Shown in pieces: positions 16,224-24,851 of a stretch of DNA of 55,838 nt. Source of the DNA: Lawsonibacter sp. (GTDB taxonomy: Bacteria > Bacillota > Clostridia > Oscillospirales > Oscillospiraceae); NCBI GenBank assembly GCA_022801435.1, contig JAAWSG010000010.1, positions 1-55,838 on the forward strand. Direction: 5' to 3'. Position 1 is the stretch's first letter. Every line of letters starts with the position of its first letter. Both the position numbers and the translations under genes were made by a program. A model generated the notes under the pieces. It saw only the letters and a program-made list of their open reading frames with translations. It made no database searches and was not told the origin of the DNA.

Positions 16224-17939
16224 ATGCTCTCATTGCTTCATATCGAAAATATTGCCATCATCGAGGCGGTGGACATTGAATTTGGCGGCGGTTTCAATGT
16301 GCTCACCGGCGAGACGGGCGCGGGCAAGTCCATCGTAATTGACGCCATCAGCGCCGTTCTGGGGGAGCGCACCAGCCGGGAGCTGATCCGCACCGGGGCA
16401 AAGTCCGCCCTGGTCACCGCGGTGTTCACCGGCCTGCCCGCCCTGCCCTGGCTGGAGGAGAACGGCCTGGGGTCCCAGGAGGAGGAGCTGCTCCTTCAGC
16501 GGGAGATCCGGGTGGACGGCAAAAACCTGTGCCGGGTCAACGGCCGGCCGGTGACGGTGGCCCAGCTCCGGGAGCTGGGGCGGCAGCTGCTGAACATCCA
16601 CGGCCAGCACGATGGACAGCAGCTGCTGGACCCCGCCTCCCACCTGGGGTATCTGGACAGCTTTGGCAAGACCGCGCCTCTGCTGGAGGACTACCGCGCC
16701 GCCTACCGGGACATGGCCAGGCTCCGCCGGGAGATTGCCGCCCTGGAGATGGACGAGGCGGAGCGCTCCCGGCGGGTGGATACCCTGGAGTACCAGATCA
16801 GGGAGCTGGAGCGGGCGGAGCTGCGCCCCGGAGAGGATGAGGAGCTCGACGCCCGGAGGGACCTGCTCCGGGGGGCAGGCAAGCTGATGGAGGCGGTGCA
16901 GGAGGCCCAGTTCGCCCTGTTCGGCGGGGAGGACAGCCGGGGGGCCTGCGACCTCATCGGGGAGGCGGAGGGGGCGGTGCGCTCGGTAGCCCGGCTGGGC
17001 CCCCAGCTGGAGGAGCTGGCCGAAAAGCTCACCAGCCTCCGCTGCTCCGCGGAGGACGCGGCGGAGCATGTGCGGGATTTCGCGGAGGGGTTTGACTTCT
17101 CCCCGGAGGAGCTGGACCGCTTGGAGAGCCGTCTGGACGTGATCTACCGGCTGAAAAAGAAGTACGGCCCCACGGTGGACGATATGCTGGCGTTTCTGGA
17201 AAAAAGCCGGCAGGAGCTGGAGCAGATCCAGGACGCGGACGACACGGTCCAGCGGCTGGGCGGAGAGCTGGAAAGGGCCCGGAAGCGGACGGTCCAGCGG
17301 GGACAGGCCCTCACCCAGGCCCGGCTTCAGGCGGCGGACCGGCTGCAGAAGCGGGTGCAGGAGGAGCTGCGCCAGCTGGATATGCCCAAGGTGCAGTTTG
17401 TCACCGATTTCGCCCCCCTCCCCGGGGAGGACGGCATGGACGACACCGGCATGGATCAGGTGCAGTTCCTCATGTCCGCCAACCTGGGGGAGAGTTTGCG
17501 CCCCATTCAGAAGGTGGCCTCGGGCGGCGAGCTGGCCCGCATCATGCTGGCGCTGAAAAACGTGCTGGCGGAGGACGACGGCATCGGGAGCCTGGTCTTT
17601 GATGAGGTGGACACTGGGGTCTCTGGCCGGGCGGCCCAGAAGGTGGCCGAGAAGATGGCGGACGTGGCGGGCTGCAAGCAGGTGCTGTGCGTCACCCACC
17701 TGCCCCAGATCGCCGCTATGGCGGATATCCACTTCATGGTGCAGAAGGGAGAGGAGGAGGGCCGCACCTACACCAGGGTGGCTCTGCTGGAGCGGCAGGG
17801 GCGGGAGGAGGAGCTGGCCCGTCTCATTGGCGGCGCGGCGGTCACTGACGCCCTGCGGAAGAGCGCGGCGGAGCTGTTGGACCAGGCGGAGAGCTATCGA
17901 AAAAAAGGGGGCCGGAAGCGCTCCGGCTCCAAAAAATAG
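16224..17939 (+). CDS. recN: DNA repair protein RecN
   Basis: A 571-residue SMC-like ATPase of double-strand-break repair. Walker A GETGAGKS is at residues ~31-38, the DGKNLCRVNGRPV loop and HGQHDGQQLL follow, the middle (residues ~150-380) is a long coiled coil, and the C-terminal head carries KVASGGELARIMLALK (ABC signature), LVFDEVDTGVSG (Walker B) and CVTHLPQIA. GAAGGAG precedes the ATG by twelve bases. It is the last clear member of the nusB operon. Confidence 0.96.
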   Translation: MLSLLHIENIAIIEAVDIEFGGGFNVLTGETGAGKSIVIDAISAVLGERTSRELIRTGAKSALVTAVFTGLPALPWLEENGLGSQEEELLLQREIRVDGKNLCRVNGRPVTVAQLRELGRQLLNIHGQHDGQQLLDPASHLGYLDSFGKTAPLLEDYRAAYRDMARLRREIAALEMDEAERSRRVDTLEYQIRELERAELRPGEDEELDARRDLLRGAGKLMEAVQEAQFALFGGEDSRGACDLIGEAEGAVRSVARLGPQLEELAEKLTSLRCSAEDAAEHVRDFAEGFDFSPEELDRLESRLDVIYRLKKKYGPTVDDMLAFLEKSRQELEQIQDADDTVQRLGGELERARKRTVQRGQALTQARLQAADRLQKRVQEELRQLDMPKVQFVTDFAPLPGEDGMDDTGMDQVQFLMSANLGESLRPIQKVASGGELARIMLALKNVLAEDDGIGSLVFDEVDTGVSGRAAQKVAEKMADVAGCKQVLCVTHLPQIAAMADIHFMVQKGEEEGRTYTRVALLERQGREEELARLIGGAAVTDALRKSAAELLDQAESYRKKGGRKRSGSKK

Positions 17940-18030
17940 TCCCTTCACTCGATCAGCTGCTCTTGCCTATAAGGGACGGCAGCTTCCGATCTCAACCGGG
18001 AAAAGGGTTAAAAAATAGGAGGTAACAGAT

Positions 18031-18519
18031 ATGTTTCCTGCAATGCGCAGAAAAAAACAGCTGCTCTCCCAGGAGGAGACCGCGGCTGTGCTGTCCCGGG
18101 GGAGCTCGGGGGTGCTGGCTCTGGCGGGGGAGGACGGCTACCCCTACGCCGTCCCCCTGAGCTACGTATACGACGGGGGGAGCCTCTACTTTCACTGTGC
18201 CAGGAGCGGCCACAAGCTGGATGCCATCCGCCGCTGTGAGAAGGCCTCCTTCTGCGTCATCGACCAGGACCAGATCGTCCCGGAGGAGTACACCAGTTAC
18301 TTCCGGAGCGTCATCGCTTTCGGGCGGGTCCGGATTTTGGAGGACGAGGGGGAGAAGCGGGCGGCCATTGAGAAGCTGGCCCTGAAATATGCCCCGGACA
18401 GCACAGTGGAGGACCGGAAGCAGGTCATCCAAAAGGAGTGGGAGCCCCTGTGTATGCTGGAGATGGAGCTGGACCACGTCACCGGCAAGGAGGCCATCGA
18501 GCTGGTCCAGGACCGCTGA
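18031..18519 (+). CDS. Pyridoxamine 5'-phosphate oxidase-like flavin protein (NimA-type)
   Basis: A 162-residue split-barrel flavoprotein. It starts FPAMRRKKQLLSQEE, typical of the PNPOx/NimA group, followed by SGVLALAGEDGYPYAVPLSYVY and LYFHCARSGHKLDAI, in which the histidine-lysine pair contacts the flavin phosphate. Members bind FMN or heme and some reduce nitroimidazoles; the actual role here is unknown. AGGAGG is five to seven bases before the ATG. Ninety-one bases separate it from recN, including an imperfect hairpin without a T-run, so it may be read through from the operon or have its own promoter, which I could not place. Confidence 0.85.
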   Translation: MFPAMRRKKQLLSQEETAAVLSRGSSGVLALAGEDGYPYAVPLSYVYDGGSLYFHCARSGHKLDAIRRCEKASFCVIDQDQIVPEEYTSYFRSVIAFGRVRILEDEGEKRAAIEKLALKYAPDSTVEDRKQVIQKEWEPLCMLEMELDHVTGKEAIELVQDR

Positions 18520-18525
18520 GACAGA

Positions 18526-18562
18526 CAGGCCGCGCAGCGTGATATGCTGCGCGGCCTGTGTG
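18526..18562 (+). terminator. Terminator between convergent genes
   Basis: Perfect 13-bp stem CAGGCCGCGCAGC / GCTGCGCGGCCTG (18526-18538 and 18546-18558) followed by TGTGTTT. It ends the rightward PNPOx-like gene and lies just past the stop of the leftward transporter. Confidence 0.8.
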
Positions 18563-18567
18563 TTTGC

Positions 18568-20028
18568 CTACTTGGTAAAAAACTGGACAAGCTGTCCGAA
18601 GAGGATGAAGGCCATACAGATGGGGGCAACGATACCGATGCAGACCCAGAAGAAATTGTACAGCCTCTGGCTCATTTTGTGGCCGCTCTGCTCGATCTCC
18701 TCCCGGACCAGCTTAGGACCCGCGAACCAGCCAATCCAGAGGGACATGAGCAGCGCGCCCAGGGGCATCGCCACACCCTCCGAGATGGAGTCCATAAAGT
18801 CCAGCCAGGTTGCGGAGAAGGGCAGGCCGGTACTCTGGAAGGGAATCCACAGGCCGTTGGAGCCCAGACCATCGACAGCCACCAGGATGGCCTCGGCGAA
18901 GACGGCCAGGCAGGCGAGGGTCACCAGCCTCTTCCGGTTGGGGGTCTTGCCTTTCAGAACGGCCTGGTCGGACAGGAAGGTGACCAGCACCTCCAGCAGG
19001 GCGATGGCGGAGGTGATGGCGGCCAGCAGGACCAGCAGATAGAACAGCACGCCGAACAGGGGACCGGTGGGGCCCATGGCGTTGAATACGTCCTGGAGGG
19101 TAATGAACAGCAGCTTGGGCCCCGCCTTCTCCGCCCCAGACCCGCCCAGGGCAAAGGCGGCGGGGAGGACGGCCATGCCTGCCATAATGGCCACCAGGGT
19201 GTCTGAGATGATGATGATGAGGGAATTTTTGACTAAGCTCTCCTTTTTGCTCAGGTAGGAGCCGTAGGTGACGGTGATTCCCATGGCCAGGGAGAGGGAG
19301 AAGAACATTTGACCGCCGGCGGTGGAGAGCACGCCCAAAAAGTCCTCCTTCAGCGGGGTAAAGTTGGGGGCGAACATGAAGGCCAGACCCTCGCTGGCTC
19401 CGGGCAGTGTGACCGCCCGGAGGATGACAATGACCAGCATAAAGAACAGGGCGGGCATCCCCACCTTGTTGAACCGCTCAATACCGTCCTTGATGCCGCC
19501 CCGGATGATCAGGAAACAGACCGCGATAAAGAGAAAGGTGAAGGCCACCGAGCTGAACTGGTTGGTGAGCATGGCGCTAAAGGTGTCCTCTCCGCTCATG
19601 CCCGCCAGGTTCAGCGCCATAGACTCAACGTGTACGCCCGCCAGGGAGGCCGCCCCGAAGGCCAGATCGGTCAGGTTCAGGGCCATATATTCAATGCAGT
19701 AGGCGCCCAGCACAGTATAAAAGCTGAGGATGAGGAAGGGGGAGAGTATGGCCAGAAAGCCCAGCAGGGTCCCCATTTTGCCGCCCACCTGCTGATAGCT
19801 CACCAGCACGCTGCGGCCCGCTCTGCGTCCAATGGCCAGCTCACACAGCATAATGCTGAAGCCCACGGTGGCGGCCAGGATCAGATAAATTACCAAAAAG
19901 GCGAATCCGCCGCTGGCGCCCATCTTGTAGGGGAAGGCCCAGATGTTGCCCAGACCCACCGCGGAGCCCACAGCAGCCATCAGAAAGCCCAGGTTGCTGC
20001 CCCACTGTCCTCTGTGATGTTGTTCCAT
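18568..20028 (-). CDS. Sodium-dependent neurotransmitter:sodium symporter (NSS/SNF) family transporter
   Basis: A 486-residue membrane protein with 11-12 hydrophobic segments. The first helix carries the family signature GSAVGLGNIWAFPYKMG, with the unwound substrate and sodium site, and LAIGRRAGRSVLVSYQ follows. Bacterial members (LeuT, TnaT, MhsT type) import amino acids with sodium; indole-containing or branched amino acids are typical, but the substrate cannot be read here. ATG at 20028 is chosen because AGGAGG lies upstream and the family signature begins 15 residues later; a TTG nine codons upstream lacks a site. It is monocistronic with its own promoter. Confidence 0.92.
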   Translation of the reverse strand: MEQHHRGQWGSNLGFLMAAVGSAVGLGNIWAFPYKMGASGGFAFLVIYLILAATVGFSIMLCELAIGRRAGRSVLVSYQQVGGKMGTLLGFLAILSPFLILSFYTVLGAYCIEYMALNLTDLAFGAASLAGVHVESMALNLAGMSGEDTFSAMLTNQFSSVAFTFLFIAVCFLIIRGGIKDGIERFNKVGMPALFFMLVIVILRAVTLPGASEGLAFMFAPNFTPLKEDFLGVLSTAGGQMFFSLSLAMGITVTYGSYLSKKESLVKNSLIIIISDTLVAIMAGMAVLPAAFALGGSGAEKAGPKLLFITLQDVFNAMGPTGPLFGVLFYLLVLLAAITSAIALLEVLVTFLSDQAVLKGKTPNRKRLVTLACLAVFAEAILVAVDGLGSNGLWIPFQSTGLPFSATWLDFMDSISEGVAMPLGALLMSLWIGWFAGPKLVREEIEQSGHKMSQRLYNFFWVCIGIVAPICMAFILFGQLVQFFTK

Positions 20029-20097
20029 AGATCCAGCGTCCTCCTGTTTTTCCAATTTTATACAGCAAAATATTCCTAAAAAATGAAGTTAAGGACC

Positions 20098-20126
20098 ACT
20101 TTAACAGAAAATATGCGGTCAGTCAA
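20098..20126 (-). promoter_or_regulatory. Promoter of the NSS transporter gene
   Basis: Reading leftward: -35 TTGACT (plus-strand AGTCAA at 20121-20126), 17-base spacer, -10 TAAAGT (ACTTTA at 20098-20103). It sits 70 bases before the transporter start, back to back with the promoter of the next rightward gene. Confidence 0.6.
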
Positions 20127-20186
20127 GTAAAACCGGGAATTTTCGTCTGAGAAACAAAGAAAAGGGGAGAAGAGCCAGCCCGTCTC

Positions 20187-20215
20187 TTGTATTTTCCTGC
20201 CATTTTTCGTATAAT
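20187..20215 (+). promoter_or_regulatory. Promoter of the reductase-like gene
   Basis: -35 TTGTAT (20187-20192), 17-base spacer, perfect -10 TATAAT (20210-20215), about 53 bases before the start codon. Confidence 0.7.
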
Positions 20216-20268
20216 AGGTTTCAAACAGCCGTGCCTCGGAGAGCGGGGGCGGACAGAGGAGGAGCTGC

Positions 20269-20793
20269 ATGAGCGTCTATTTTTATGGCTGCGTGACCCT
20301 GGACGGCTATCTGGCCGACAAGCGCCACGGGCTGGACTGGCTGCACCAGACGGGGAGCGCGGAGGAGACCGGATACGAGTGCTTTTACCGAAACATGGAT
20401 GTTACCCTGATGGGCCGGCGGACCTTTGAGGAGATCGCGGGCCTTGAGGACGCCGCCAGCATCTACCCCACCACTGAAAACTACGTCTTTACCCACAGAG
20501 AGCGCCTGCCCCAGCCCGGTTTTATTCCGGTGAGCGGCAGCGTCCCGGAATTTGTAACGGCTTTGGGGGCGGACAAAAACATCTGGGTCATTGGAGGGAA
20601 CACCATCCTGGCCCCTCTGCTGGAGCGGGACATGGTGGACCGCCTGATTATCCAGGTCGCCCCCGTCCTGCTGGGAGAGGGTATCCCGCTGTTTACCCAG
20701 AAGGAGGGGCTGCGGCGGTTCTGTCTGGATGAGGTGGGGCGGTATGGACAGTTTGCGGAGCTGGTTTACAGCAAAAAGAGCGAGGACCGATAG
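20269..20793 (+). CDS. Dihydrofolate reductase / RibD C-terminal family protein
   Basis: A 174-residue single-domain protein of the DHFR-like RibD-C group. It starts VYFYGCVTLDGYLADKRHGLDW, has NMDVTLMGRRTFEEI (NADPH-binding arginine region), and IWVIGGNTILAPLLERDMVD followed by LIIQVAPVLLGEGIPLF, all typical of this family. It is too short for the bifunctional RibD, and no riboflavin genes are nearby, so it is probably an uncharacterised NADPH-dependent reductase. AGAGGAGGAG precedes the ATG. It is expressed from its own promoter. Confidence 0.88.
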   Translation: MSVYFYGCVTLDGYLADKRHGLDWLHQTGSAEETGYECFYRNMDVTLMGRRTFEEIAGLEDAASIYPTTENYVFTHRERLPQPGFIPVSGSVPEFVTALGADKNIWVIGGNTILAPLLERDMVDRLIIQVAPVLLGEGIPLFTQKEGLRRFCLDEVGRYGQFAELVYSKKSEDR

Positions 20794-20803
20794 GATTTCA
20801 CGG

Positions 20804-20832
20804 TTGACAAGGGAAGAAAAGTGTGGTACAGT
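20804..20832 (+). promoter_or_regulatory. Promoter of the T-box leader
   Basis: Perfect -35 TTGACA (20804-20809), 17-base spacer, -10 TACAGT (20827-20832), directly before the T-box stem I. Confidence 0.75.
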
Positions 20833-20841
20833 GTGACCACT

Positions 20842-21103
20842 GCGAGGAAGAGGAAGAGTAGCGCGGCAGTCTCTGCACAGAGAGCCCCCGGGTGGGTGGA
20901 ACGGGGGAGAGAGGTCCGCGTGAATACCCCTTGGAGCAGCCGCCTGAACCGCCGTCCGGCGCAGTAGGGGACAGGCCGGACCGCGCCCGTTACCGCGCCG
21001 GAGCCACGCGCTCCATGAGGTCCTCCCCGCGAGGGGCGGACAAACCAGAGGTGGTATCGCGTCATGACGCCCTCTGTCCGGATTCCGGGCAGGGGGCTTT
21101 TTG
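20842..21103 (+). ncRNA. T-box leader, apparent tyrosine (UAC) specifier
   Basis: Stem I opens with GAGGAAGAGGAAGAGTAG, including the AG-rich/AGUA element. CGCGG then pairs with CCGCG, and the distal part shows AGAGAGCCCCC...GGTGG...GGGGGAGAGAG. After CCGCG comes TGAATACCCC: the bases that follow GAA in the specifier loop are TAC (20925-20927), a tyrosine codon. The antiterminator T-box AGAGGTGGTATCGCG is at 21047-21061, a close variant of AGGGTGGTACCGCG. The terminator stem GCCCTCTGTCCGG / CCGGGCAGGGGGC (21069-21081 and 21085-21097) with TTTTT follows. Uncharged tRNA-Tyr should favour antitermination. The downstream genes are a transporter and tyrS, which agrees with the codon reading. Confidence 0.9.
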
Positions 21104-21119
21104 TAAGGAAGTGATTGTT

Positions 21120-21977
21120 TTGTCAGCGCGTCAAAAAGGGACCCTCTGCGTCTTCCTGGCCGCTGTACTGTACAGCATTGGGGGCCTGTGCATCAAGGTG
21201 ATTCCCTGGGGCGGCATGGCCATCAACGGGGGACGCACCGCCATCGCCCTGGTGGTCATCGGCGTGTATATGAAGGCGGCCCGCCACAGGCTCCGGATGA
21301 ACCGCTGGATACTTTTAGGGGCCCTGTCGGTCTGCGGGACCAACATTCTGTACGCCATGTCCAACAAATTGACCACCGCGGCCAACGCCATTATTTTACA
21401 GTTCACCGCCCCCATCTTCGTCATTCTGCTCTCGGTCCTCTTTTTGGGGAAGCGGCCCGGACGGCTGGACCTGATCACCAGCGTGTTTGTGCTGGGGGGT
21501 GTGGTGCTCTTCTTTGTGGACGGCCTGTCGGCGGGCGGGATGCTGGGGAATGTGCTGGCCCTGCTGTCCGGGCTGTCCTACGCCGGAGTGTTCATGGTCA
21601 ACGAGATGCCCGACGGGGACGGCATCTGCTCGGTCTTCTGGGGGGCCGCGGTGAGTACCGTCGTGGGCCTGCCCTTTCTGATGCAGGAACCTCCGCTGGA
21701 TACTCCGGCGCTGTTCAGCCTGGTGATCCTGGGGGTATTCCAAGTGGGGCTGGCCTATATCCTCATGGTGGAGGGCCTGCGGACCACCCCGCCTATCACG
21801 GCCAGCCTGGTCTCCGGCATTGAACCGGTGCTCAACCCCATTCTGGTGGCGGTATTTTACCACGAGCTCATCGGACCGCTGTCCCTGGTGGGAGCGGTCG
21901 TTGTGGTGGGCAGCGTGGTGCTCTACAACGTGATTCTTGCCCGCCAGACCCCGGCGGAGCAGTCCAGCTCCCGCTGA
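21120..21977 (+). CDS. EamA/DMT family transporter under tyrosine T-box control
   Basis: A 285-residue membrane protein with about ten hydrophobic helices arranged as two EamA repeats (LCVFLAAVLYSIGGLCIKVI at the start; NVLALLSGLSYAGVFMVNEM begins the second). The family exports or imports many small metabolites. Its position directly after a Tyr T-box and before tyrS points to tyrosine or another aromatic amino acid as substrate, probably uptake, since it would be induced by Tyr-tRNA starvation; this is inference. The TTG at 21120 is preceded by AAGGAAGTG; a GTG at 21111 overlaps that site. 47 bases separate it from tyrS. Confidence 0.85.
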   Translation: MSARQKGTLCVFLAAVLYSIGGLCIKVIPWGGMAINGGRTAIALVVIGVYMKAARHRLRMNRWILLGALSVCGTNILYAMSNKLTTAANAIILQFTAPIFVILLSVLFLGKRPGRLDLITSVFVLGGVVLFFVDGLSAGGMLGNVLALLSGLSYAGVFMVNEMPDGDGICSVFWGAAVSTVVGLPFLMQEPPLDTPALFSLVILGVFQVGLAYILMVEGLRTTPPITASLVSGIEPVLNPILVAVFYHELIGPLSLVGAVVVVGSVVLYNVILARQTPAEQSSSR

Positions 21978-22024
21978 TTTTTGAACTTGAATTGTGACGA
22001 ATATGACGAAAAGGAGAAATTGCT

Positions 22025-23248
22025 ATGACCTGTTATGAAGAACTGAAAGCCCGTGGACTCATCGCCCAGGTGACCAACGAGGAGGAGATCTCCAAAATGA
22101 TCAACGAGGGGAGAGCCGTGTTCTATATCGGCTTCGACCCCACGGCGGACTCCCTCCATGTGGGGCACTTTATGGCGCTGTGCCTGATGAAGCGGCTCCA
22201 GATGGCGGGCAACCGGCCCATCGCCCTCATTGGCGGTGGGACGGGGATGATCGGGGACCCCTCCGGCCGCACCGACATGCGCTCCATGATGACGGAGGAG
22301 ACCATCTGCCACAACTGCGACTGCTTCAAAAAGCAGATGGAGCGGTTCATTGAGTTCGGCGAGGGCAAGGCCATGATGATTAACAACGCCGACTGGCTGC
22401 TCAAGCTGAACTATGTGGAGGTCCTGCGGGAGGTAGGGGCCTGCTTCTCGGTGAACAACATGCTCCGGGCGGAGTGCTACAAGCAACGCATGGAGAAGGG
22501 GCTCAGCTTTTTGGAGTTCAACTATATGATTATGCAGTCCTACGACTTCTACTACCTCTTCCAGAACTACGGGTGCAACATGCAGTTTGGCGGGGACGAC
22601 CAGTGGTCCAATATGCTGGGGGGGACCGAGCTCATTCGCCGGAAGCTGCAAAAGGACGCCCACGCCATGACCATCACCCTGCTGCTCAACTCCGAGGGGA
22701 AGAAGATGGGCAAGACGGCCAAGGGCGCGGTGTGGCTGGCCCCCAACAAGACCAGCCCCTACGAGTTCTACCAGTACTGGCGCAACGTAGGGGACGGCGA
22801 TGTGCTGAAATGCCTGCGGATGCTCACCTTCCTGCCCCTGGAGCAGATTGACGAGATGGACAGGTGGGAGGGCAGCCAGCTGAACACCGCCAAGGAGATC
22901 CTGGCCTTTGAGCTGACCAAGCTGGTCCACGGGGAGGAGGAGGCCGACAAAGCGCAGCAGGCCGCCAAGGCTCTCTTTGTGGGGGACGGAGATATGAGCA
23001 ATGTGCCCTCCACCACTCTGACCGAAGCGGATATGAACAATGGCTCCATCGGCATTCTGGACCTGATGGTCAAGTGCGGGCTGGCCCCCTCCAAGAAGGA
23101 AGCCCGGCGGCTGGTGGAGCAGGGCGGGGTTTCCGTCAACGAGGAGAAGGTGTCCGATGTGAACGCCAGCTACACCGCTGGGGACCTGTCCGGTGAGGGT
23201 CTAATGATTAAAAAAGGAAAAAAGGTATTCCACAGAGCGCAGATGTGA
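22025..23248 (+). CDS. tyrS: Tyrosyl-tRNA synthetase
   Basis: A 407-residue class I synthetase. Motifs: [15 protein letters not shown] (HIGH-type HVGH), [42 protein letters not shown] for tyrosine recognition, and [12 protein letters not shown] (KMSKS-type). The last ~65 residues are an S4 domain ([20 protein letters not shown]). It charges tRNA-Tyr, and its expression should respond to that charging through the upstream T-box. AAAGGAG stands before the ATG. Confidence 0.97.
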   Translation: MTCYEELKARGLIAQVTNEEEISKMINEGRAVFYIGFDPTADSLHVGHFMALCLMKRLQMAGNRPIALIGGGTGMIGDPSGRTDMRSMMTEETICHNCDCFKKQMERFIEFGEGKAMMINNADWLLKLNYVEVLREVGACFSVNNMLRAECYKQRMEKGLSFLEFNYMIMQSYDFYYLFQNYGCNMQFGGDDQWSNMLGGTELIRRKLQKDAHAMTITLLLNSEGKKMGKTAKGAVWLAPNKTSPYEFYQYWRNVGDGDVLKCLRMLTFLPLEQIDEMDRWEGSQLNTAKEILAFELTKLVHGEEEADKAQQAAKALFVGDGDMSNVPSTTLTEADMNNGSIGILDLMVKCGLAPSKKEARRLVEQGGVSVNEEKVSDVNASYTAGDLSGEGLMIKKGKKVFHRAQM

Positions 23249-23254
23249 GATGCT

Positions 23255-24010
23255 TTACTGGCGGAGCGAAAACTGTCCCAGCTCCCGGACCACGGCGGAG
23301 GCCAGCAGCAGGCCGGCGGCGGCGGGGACGAAGGGGGTGGAGCCGGGGGTGTCCCGCCGGGCACTGGAGCCTGGCCGGGTATCGGCTCCCGCCGGGGCCT
23401 CGCTCTGGGCAGGGCGGAGAGGCGCGGCGGGCGGCTCGGTGGAGTAGACCACGTTCAGGTGGTGGATGCCCCGGCGGCGCAGTTCCTTCCGGATGGTGCG
23501 GGCCAGGGGACAGCCCTCCGTCTTGGAGATGTCGGTCAGGACAAGGGCGGAGGGGTCAAATTTGTTGCCCGTCCCCATGGCGGAGATGAGCTTTACATGT
23601 AAGGTGCTGCACCTTGTCACCAGCTCCAGCTTGGCGGTCACGGTGTCAATGCAGTCGATGACGTAGTCGTACTGGGACAAATCCACCTGGTCCGCGTTTT
23701 GAGGGAGGTAAAACATCCGAAAAACCTCTGTACAGCAGTCCGGGTTGATGTCCCGCACCCGCTGGGCCATCGCCTCCGCCTTGGGTTGGCCCAGGGTTGA
23801 GTGGAGGGCGATAAGCTGGCGGTTCAGGTTGCTCTCCGACACTGTGTCGTCGTCGTATAGGTGTAAAGTGCCAACGCCTGACCGCGCCAGCGCCTCAACG
23901 GCATAGCCTCCCACACCCCCCACGCCGAAGACGGCCACCCGGGCATTTCGGAGCCGCTCCAGGGGTTCGTCTCCAATGAGCATCCGGGTGCGGATAAATT
24001 GGTCTCCCAT
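23255..24010 (-). CDS. tcdA: tRNA threonylcarbamoyladenosine dehydratase (ThiF/E1-like)
   Basis: A 251-residue E1-like enzyme. It starts DQFIRTRMLIGDEPLERLRNA, then VAVFGVGGVGGYAVEALARSG (ATP-binding GxGxxG) and DDDTVSESNLNRQLIAL, typical of TcdA/CsdL rather than ThiF or MoeB. TcdA cyclises t6A in tRNAs to ct6A. SAMGTGNKFDPSALVLTDI and CPLARTIRKELRRRGI also fit. GGAGG lies seven bases before the ATG at 24010. It lies leftward, 51 bases downstream of the XRE regulator gene, and could share its transcript. Its stop is seven bases from the tyrS stop (convergent). Confidence 0.9.
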   Translation of the reverse strand: MGDQFIRTRMLIGDEPLERLRNARVAVFGVGGVGGYAVEALARSGVGTLHLYDDDTVSESNLNRQLIALHSTLGQPKAEAMAQRVRDINPDCCTEVFRMFYLPQNADQVDLSQYDYVIDCIDTVTAKLELVTRCSTLHVKLISAMGTGNKFDPSALVLTDISKTEGCPLARTIRKELRRRGIHHLNVVYSTEPPAAPLRPAQSEAPAGADTRPGSSARRDTPGSTPFVPAAAGLLLASAVVRELGQFSLRQ

Positions 24011-24061
24011 CCTCGTTCCTCCCTGTATCCAAACATTTCTCTCCACATAGAGAAGCGGTTT

Positions 24062-24646
24062 TCATATCATCTGCTGGAATAACCCGTGCCGGGTGCAGTA
24101 CCACAGCAGGAGCCCGTGGCCGAAGCAGGGGATGCGGGTCTGCAGATCCCACTCGGGGTAGAGCCGCCGGAGGAACAGGGTGTCTCCGGTGAGGAGGGCC
24201 ACGGAGGAGACATAGTGCTCCTTGGTCATGGGGTGGGGGGAGGAGATAAACCAGTGGCCGTCCAGCTGCTCCACCTCCAGCTTGTCCGCCTCTTCCGCTT
24301 TCTGCGCCTCCAGGGGGAGCAGCTTCCTGCCGCAGCAGGACACTCCAGCCTCGGCCGCGGCGGTGATGAGGTTGCCGCAGTCGGGACAGACGTAAAATCT
24401 TAACTTTTTCATGTTGCCTCTTTCCTGGTCGTTGGCGTCCAGCGTTCCAGAGAGAAGTGCCTCCAGCCCGACGCCCAAGACCCGTGATAATTCTGGAAGG
24501 AGGGACACATCGGGACAGCCCTGGCCCCGCTCCCACTTGCTCACCGCCTTGTCGCCCACACCCACGGCTTCAGCCAGCGCCTTTTGGGTCAAGCTCTTCT
24601 GGGTGCGCAGGGTTCGGATGAGGGCTCCGGTCTTTTCCTGGTCCAT
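24062..24646 (-). CDS. XRE-family regulator with desulforedoxin-like cysteine domain
   Basis: A 194-residue two-part protein. Residues ~6-62 are an XRE helix-turn-helix (IRTLRTQKSLTQKALAEAVG, then KAVSKWERGQGCPDV). After a linker, KLRFYVCPDCGNLITAAAEA and SCCGRKLLPLE place four cysteines as C-x2-C ... C-C, like the Fe(Cys)4 site of desulforedoxin or the N-domain of desulfoferrodoxin. Then HWFISSPHPMTKEHYVSSVALL and a basic, hydrophobic C-terminus resemble the superoxide-reductase-like fold with conserved histidines. I infer a metal- or redox-responsive repressor; the target is unknown. GAGGCGAGGA precedes the ATG. A 130-base leader separates it from its promoter. Confidence 0.8.
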   Translation of the reverse strand: MDQEKTGALIRTLRTQKSLTQKALAEAVGVGDKAVSKWERGQGCPDVSLLPELSRVLGVGLEALLSGTLDANDQERGNMKKLRFYVCPDCGNLITAAAEAGVSCCGRKLLPLEAQKAEEADKLEVEQLDGHWFISSPHPMTKEHYVSSVALLTGDTLFLRRLYPEWDLQTRIPCFGHGLLLWYCTRHGLFQQMI

Positions 24647-24784
24647 GTGTCCTCGCCTCCTGAACAAAGAGTAACAGATTTTTTGGGAAACCGCAATCCA
24701 CGATGCGTAGAGTTTACCGGATGTGCCTGCACTGTGTGGCGAGCTGGTCCAGCCGCTCCGTTGTCCACCTTCTCTGGTGGCCCG

Positions 24785-24813
24785 ATTATAGCATACCCCG
24801 TTCAAAAGTACAA
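24785..24813 (-). promoter_or_regulatory. Promoter of the XRE regulator gene
   Basis: Leftward: -35 TTGTAC (plus-strand GTACAA at 24808-24813), 17-base spacer, perfect -10 TATAAT (ATTATA at 24785-24790). The ~130-base 5' leader (24647-24778) contains a small hairpin CCACC/GGTGG close to the start of the transcript. Confidence 0.7.
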
Positions 24814-24814
24814 G

Positions 24815-24851
24815 AAAAAGGTCTCCGCCTTGGCAGGCAGAGACCTTTTTT
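24815..24851. terminator. Terminator of the asd-dapA-dapB operon
   Basis: GGTCTC (24820-24825) pairs with GAGACC (24840-24845), with an inner GCCT/AGGC pairing. A run of A on the left and T on the right makes it work in either direction. It directly follows the small gene that ends the leftward operon. Confidence 0.85.

Noticed and set aside
17940-18030. GTCCCTT/AAGGGAC inverted repeat after recN as a terminator
   Set aside because: The arms are only seven bases around a 24-base loop, with no T-run.
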